Below are positions 59,241 to 64,000 of a stretch of DNA of 64,000 bases, piece by piece. The notes beneath the pieces were generated by a model. It saw nothing but the letters and a program-made list of their open reading frames with translations, made no database searches and was not told the origin of the DNA. Both the position numbers and the translations under genes were made by a program. Source of the DNA: Pythium myriotylum (Eukaryota; Oomycota; Peronosporomycetes; Pythiales; Pythiaceae); NCBI GenBank assembly GCA_023091665.1, contig JALJCQ010000012.1, positions 3,782,001 through 3,846,000 of the forward strand, written 5' to 3'. The first letter of the stretch is position 1. Each line of letters opens with the position of its first letter.

Positions 59241-60867
59241 GACGGGAATAATTGACATACTGTGCACTTCTGGTAAAGATGTTTTTTATTTGAGTGGGTG
59301 TTGGAAAAATTCGCTCTGGCGCACGCGCGTGGCCTACGGCTCACTTTCATTTTCTCGCGATGGCCCACCATTCCACTACCTATGCGGACTCCTGGAGTCT
59401 CAAACATGCGTAAAGCTCAATTAATCTATTCATGTACTCTACCAACGCCACGTTTTGTTTTTGGGTGAAATGGTTGTGATTGTGATCGAAACTTTGACGG
59501 TTTGGAAGGCAGTCTGGACTCTTTTGTAACCCGATTGGGATTCAGAAGATGAACTCAATTGACTTGCATCATCATCACTCTCTTGAAACCCAGTAGATGA
59601 TGAGGTCCACTTGTTGAATTCAATTAACTTCAGCATCATCATCATCACTGTTATCAGTATCACTAGAGAGCACCAGGTTGTGCTGCTGGGTGATAAGCCT
59701 TTATTTACTCTCTGGGATAGGGGCCAAAATGCATCAGTTCGAAGCTTGTCGCCATACTGTCGTTACGGATGTGCTTTGCGTAGCTTACGCGTGTTGTGTG
59801 TGTACTCTGCCGACTTACTATCAGCTTCAAATGAAGTGCGAATCCTTCGATAATCAGAGGTTACACCTTAGGAGTCACGATACAAAGTTCTTGTACAGAA
59901 GGGTATTTTCGCCTTGCAAAAACTATCGTACTAAAGTGTGCCATCACTTCCGTCAGCCCAAAGGAAACTCATGAAATTGGTTCGTTTGGTCTCAACGAGA
60001 CAGAGCGGATAGCACGTGGATATCTGTGTTCTGCATAACACACAGGCATGTCAGTTAATTTGCGATGTGATTCCCGACACACGAGGGACGCGAGACTTTC
60101 TTTACAAACGCTAGTGGATGATTAGTCATTTCTGAGATCTCATCCGCTGTTAATTTGTGCTATTTTCAATTCAGAGTATTTCATCTCTCTTTGAGATTTC
60201 CTTCACGCCCAGCTTATATTATTCTGCCTTTTGTACATCGATACTTGAATGTCTGTCCAAGCCAGATATGTGACCGGTCATTACTCAAGCTTTCATGAGA
60301 CTCTCTCTTCTTCGAATAGTAATGTGAACCCTTTGGTCTTTCAAATTTTTACTTTTCCTACTAACCATTAGATCGGGGAGAGCTCGAAGCCAACTTGAAG
60401 CACATTTGTGAAATCGGTTGGATAAGAATGTTGCGTCGGCGAATCGATCGAGTAGCGAGTGGTTTCATCCACAGTCAGTGTCTCTTCAACCTGATGAAAG
60501 TCGTAGCTTACAAACGTTGTTACGCCAAATCACACGTGACGTCAAGACACACCACTGAGGGTGAATTGTCAGTCCATTTGTTCTTCTTAGATGCCTAAAA
60601 TCACGAGAATCGTTCGTGACGACCAAACCATGGAGACCCTCCAACGGTTTCGGGATCGTTTTCTTGGAATGTTGCCCTTCTTTATGATTTCCCTCGTTTA
60701 GCGTGCACCCCTTCGCTTCTTCCTCGACATCCAAATGTGTAAATCCGCATCAGCCTCATTTAATAAGCTACTCAGAGCTATCCAAATCGATCTCAAGCCA
60801 AGACCCTGACACTCCTCTGACTGCAGACACAGAGTAAAAAATGAAGTCGAGTTCTCATCATAAACCA
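59241..60867. other. Intergenic region, A/T-richer, no gene seen
   Basis: About 1.6 kb following ABC transporter 2. Base composition is visibly more A/T-rich than in the coding regions. Short repeats of ATCATC occur around 59565-59650. No frame is supported as a gene. Confidence 0.5.
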
Positions 60868-60951
60868 ATAGCACACAATCGTACAGTACGTTCCAATACC
60901 GAGCTTGCCGATTCGACTAGCTCGGTATTGGAACGTACAATTGTGTGCTAT
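60868..60951. repeat. Inverted repeat with about 31-bp arms
   Basis: Left arm ATAGCACACAAT, a 7-bp interruption, then TACGTTCCAATACCGAGCT. The right arm is its complement with a 2-bp interruption. The loop is about 15 bp. The structure resembles a folded-back mobile-element remnant. Confidence 0.8.
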
Positions 60952-61171
60952 CGCACGATCGACAGTCGATGATACGACTCCTAACCAACGCGAGCAATAC
61001 TGATCGAGTGAAGCGTCTGGAAACCGACTAGTCACCCAGACGCACCCTTGCGTACGCTTGCGTTAGCTAGGCTTCAATTGATGTTCGAATTGCCTCACCC
61101 CATCACAGATGCTTTCGTTCAGCTTGCTTGGTGCAGCCACAAGCCTCCCGGCGAGCTCAACTACCAACAAC

Positions 61172-61539
61172 TAAGCTGAATACTATGGGCTCTACGTCGG
61201 TCTCACTGCGGCTGAGCAACACCGATGGACCCCTCTAACGGTCATCGGCGACAGCCAACTCATCCTTCGGCAGATTTCCCAGTATCGACCACCACAAAAT
61301 GAGCGCCTCCGTACGCTCTACAACCCTTCCCGCCTCATCGCCGACCGTCTACATGTACTCACATGGCGTCATCACCTCCGTGAGTTCAACAAGATGGCCG
61401 ACTACGCGGCAAACGTTGCGATGGACTCCAAGTGCAGCCTCCACACGTTCCATCCGTCCGACCGCCCTGAGTGGCGCGGACTTCCCCAACTTCTCCCTGG
61501 TGACTTCTTCCAGTGGCAGGCCTCCACTCTTCAATAGGC
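61172..61539 (+). pseudogene. Retroelement RNase H domain relic 1
   Basis: Read rightward from 61175, after a TAA at 61172-61174: AEYYGLYVGL, then LTVIGDSQLILRQISQYRPP, LHVLTWRHHLREFNKMADYAAN and a stop at about 61537. This is the back part of a retrotransposon-type RNase H, with the catalytic Glu of AEY and Asp of GDSQ. Upstream residues TTNN also fit, but the TAA interrupts them and the front half is not intact. It is a dead fragment. Confidence 0.75.
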
Positions 61540-61729
61540 CCAGGGTCATTCCCTTGTATTTTGCATGTCTAGCTATCGTTGTTCACACAGTTGTAACACA
61601 ATAGACTCCAACTTCAAAAGAAAAAAACAAAAGAAAGAAGTTCAGCTTGCTTGTTCGACCATTTCTTCAGCTGAAACTCAGTAGAGTTCTGCGGCCAGTC
61701 TCACCGAACCCACCACCACCAACAATCAA

Positions 61730-61860
61730 GCTGCCCGTAGAGGCCTACTTGAAGGCCTTCAAGCCTCACATGACAATGACCGGCGCGATCTCACTGGGGT
61801 AGGCCTTGCGATGCGCGCCTGCCACAGCTCGCCGCTTCCGATTCATAGCCCTGGCTGTTC
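61730..61860 (+). pseudogene. Retroelement RNase H domain relic 2
   Basis: A second short fragment starts TTTNNQAARRGLLEGLQASHDND, the same part of RNase H as TTNN-AEYYGL in relic 1 but from a different copy; the catalytic Glu of AEY is replaced. The similarity ends within about 40 codons. It lies some 190 bp downstream of relic 1. Confidence 0.55.
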
Positions 61861-61957
61861 AGCCAGGATGACCCACGGCAAGTTCGGGCATGAGCTTTTA
61901 GAGTACATATATTGCGATCAATAGACTTCAGATCCATCACCATCCCTCTCTTCATGA

Positions 61958-62103
61958 ATCAGCAAGTTTTCCTTTGCCCTTGTACTGGAGGTCGATTGAA
62001 TCACAATTAATGAGTCATGAAGGCGGGTTATACCATAATAAATAACCTCATTAATTGTGATTCAATCGACCTCCAGTTCAAGGGCAAAGGAAAACATGCT
62101 GAT
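61958..62103. repeat. 57-bp-arm inverted repeat
   Basis: Arms 61958-62014 and 62047-62103 pair with about two mismatches across a 32-bp loop. The arm starts ATCAGCAAGTTTTCC and ends TTAATGAG. No target-site duplication is evident at its edges. Confidence 0.9.
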
Positions 62104-62268
62104 TAGATGTCCACATGTTATGTGGACATCTTCTACAACATGAGACTGCGAATATCTCTACGACCGCTCTCATTCTCGTCGTGATGATTCTTATCTGATC
62201 GCTATAATGATCAACGTCATCATCTTCAAGATGATTGCCACCATGATCACGTCTCATATTTTTGTTTT

Positions 62269-62842
62269 GGGGAATTCTCATTTTACGGCCCTATTTTTGA
62301 AATAATAGCAAAATGGAGCCGTCCGATTACCCTCACTGCTGGTACCAGTACAGAACATTTGACCAACACACAACCCGTAACCAGTAGACCTTTTATAACC
62401 GCCAGTCGGCTGTTAACATTTCATACCTTGTAGCCAGCATTTACCATATACACTATGGGTACACGACTAAACACGGCGTGAACGCTTGCGAGTCGCACCT
62501 CGCGCCGCACGCTGAGAACGACGAACTGGTGTTGGAGGAGGCGTTTCCTGCTCTGTCGCGCTGTCTGCGACAGTCCCATCGTCGCCCGACGGCTGTGATA
62601 GTGGTGGCTGAGACGTCGGTGGTGGTACGAGCAGAGTTGAGTTGAGTAAGCGTTGTGCATACGGTCAAACGGGTTTACGGGCTATGGTTTGTTTCAAGGG
62701 TACGAAAAGTATACATGGTACAAAAAGTACCAATGGTACAGTGGATAGCACGACTCTCCCGGTTTGGTTGCAACTGGTTGCTGAATGAGGAATCGGACTT
62801 TGCTATTATTTCAAAAATACGGCCGTAAAATGAGAATTCCCC
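62269..62842. mobile_element. Non-autonomous TIR element with 9-bp target duplication
   Basis: The ends are inverted repeats: GGGGAATTCTCATTTTACGG, one mismatch, then TATTTTTGAAATAATAGCAAA. This is 43 bp with a single difference, and weaker similarity continues for about 30 bp beyond an 8-bp gap. Directly outside both ends is TTTTGTTTT, a 9-bp direct repeat. The 574-bp interior has no transposase frame. Size, TIRs and a 9-bp duplication fit a MITE mobilised by a Mutator-like transposase. Confidence 0.8.
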
Positions 62843-63773
62843 TTTTGTTTTTGCATTGCGGAAGGAGTTGGACACTGCGGCAACCGAAAGGAGACCCACT
62901 AAGCGCCAGCTCCTCACGTCTCATGGTGATTGTCGACGTGGTCGTCATGATTTCAGTATTTTCGCATTTCCAGGGGGAAAAATGCTTCGTATCAGTCAAT
63001 ATAGTACTTTTATAGAGTGACTCACATGTACTCGGCAATTAATGATGGAGCTTTTCGACGGTTGAATATAGCACCATGACCTGATTGCAAATCTAAATGC
63101 AGCAAGCTTCATCTTTATCACCATCATCAATGATGAATGAAGTATTAATACTGTGCGGGATAAAGATGAATAGATTACCCATTCTTGTCGTATCAAAGAC
63201 CAACCCCACAACTCGATAGTACGAGGACTCAAGTCGGCAGAGGTTCTTCGACAAACACATCGAGGTCGGTCTCTGGAACGTCACATGCACACCCATTGAC
63301 GCGTCGAATGCGAGACAAATCGCAAGAATCCCGCCCCCTTTAACAAATTTTTGCCCTCGCATGATATTGATGAAAAATTTCAAGTAAATTGCGTCTGTTG
63401 AACCTCATCACCATGTTTGGTCTGCGCAAGGTTGGTTGTTGCGAGCCATCAACAACTTGAGATCGCCTGGCTCTGGAATGAATTCAACCCACACCGGACG
63501 TTTAACAACACTAATCGGTATCTAGCGGTATGATATTTCAAAATCCGATGGAGTTGCAGTTTACTTTTACGTATAAAACGATATAGTAATTTACAGATGT
63601 TATCAACAAAAAAGTCCGATTAGTACAGCCATGAACTTACCAACCCCTCCCTGATTACAGCAAGCCACTCTTCTGTAATCTCGGTATCCGGTGTGTCACT
63701 GCACATCCGTCTGGAAGCCTGCCTCAGTTTCCAATTCATCTTGCGTTGCGCACAACGAGAGCAAATTGACTCG
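62843..63773. other. Intergenic region upstream of ABC transporter 3
   Basis: About 0.9 kb with no supported gene. The right part should hold the promoter of the gene starting at 63774. I did not see the GAGTGATG octamer here. Confidence 0.4.
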
Positions 63774-64000
63774 ATGCCCATGGACTCACCTCACTTCTCT
63801 TCGTTTGCTGAGGCTCTCACGCCCCGCGGTGAAGCGGATCCGCAGCGGTTCTCCAAGATCCAATCACCCAAAAGAGTTTCAAGCGACCCCAGCGAAAAGC
63901 ACGACGATGACGCCGTCGATCCGCCTGTGCCTTTCGCTGCTCTCTATCGCTTCGCGACACCGTACGACAAACTCTGCCTCGCGATTGGAGCTTTTTGCGC
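63774..64000 (+). CDS. ABCB-type transporter 3, 5' end only
   Basis: The ATG at 63774 (MPMDSPHFSSFAEALTPRG; another ATG at 63780) opens a frame that runs off the window. Its first 75 codons end DPPVPFAALYRFATPYDKLC, which matches the start of TMD1 in both other ABC genes (DPPVPFAALYRFATAFDKLC in transporter 2). It is therefore a third paralogue in the same cluster, on the same strand as transporter 2. The polar N-terminus is different in each copy. Confidence 0.88.
   Translation, partial: MPMDSPHFSSFAEALTPRGEADPQRFSKIQSPKRVSSDPSEKHDDDAVDPPVPFAALYRFATPYDKLCLAIGAFC

Noticed and set aside
61299..61604. 101-codon plus-strand frame near the retroelement relics
   Set aside because: It lies in a different frame from the RNase H similarity and is Ser/Thr/Pro-rich shadow sequence.
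61958..62103. The 57-bp-arm palindrome as a complete TIR transposon
   Set aside because: The loop is only 32 bp and no direct target duplication is found at the edges, unlike the element at 62269.

Overview
The window looks like nuclear DNA of an oomycete (water mould). It encodes elicitin-like domains joined to CBM1-PAN (CBEL-type) modules, a flagellar radial spoke protein, a BT1-type transporter and P-glycoprotein-type ABC transporters. Genes are dense, with either no introns or short GT-AG introns of about 54-85 nt. I cannot name the genus from sequence alone. No tRNA, rRNA or CRISPR was seen.

Layout. 1-2616: no supported gene, one degraded tandem repeat. 2617-12940: conserved eukaryotic genes, namely a BT1/folate-biopterin-type transporter, MO25/CAB39, a bHLH-PAS protein, radial spoke protein 3 and chaperonin CCT-beta; the last four have short introns that I placed. 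13938-39354: a 25 kb array of one intronless seven-transmembrane family that I do not recognise: 16 intact genes, 2 broken genes and 2 relics, on both strands. A divergent pair of secreted palmitoyl-thioesterase-like hydrolases sits inside it. 39607-40939: a broken gene with oomycete helicase-associated-type repeats. 41494-44478: a secreted or wall-bound protein with four elicitin-like domains and three CBM1-PAN modules. 44675-46453: a membrane-anchored M14 carboxypeptidase. 47657-51520 and 55380-59240: two ABCB full transporters, with a GH30 glucosylceramidase-like gene between them. 59241-63773: gene-poor, with retroelement RNase H relics, long inverted repeats and an apparent 574-bp TIR element with a 9-bp target duplication. 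63774-64000: the start of a third ABCB gene, cut by the window end.

The main discovery candidate is the 7TM array. By the positive-inside rule the proteins have an outside N-terminus and seven helices, with a GRDxxKK motif at the inner end of helix 3 and Ser/Arg-rich cytoplasmic tails. That layout is receptor-like, but there is no direct evidence of function. The array shows birth-and-death evolution: a 0.92 kb inverted duplicated or converted segment that carried the tail of a neighbouring gene with it, an 8-bp duplication that breaks one copy, and isolated 3' fragments. The ABC pair shows a similar process: nucleotide-binding halves are almost identical while membrane domains have diverged.
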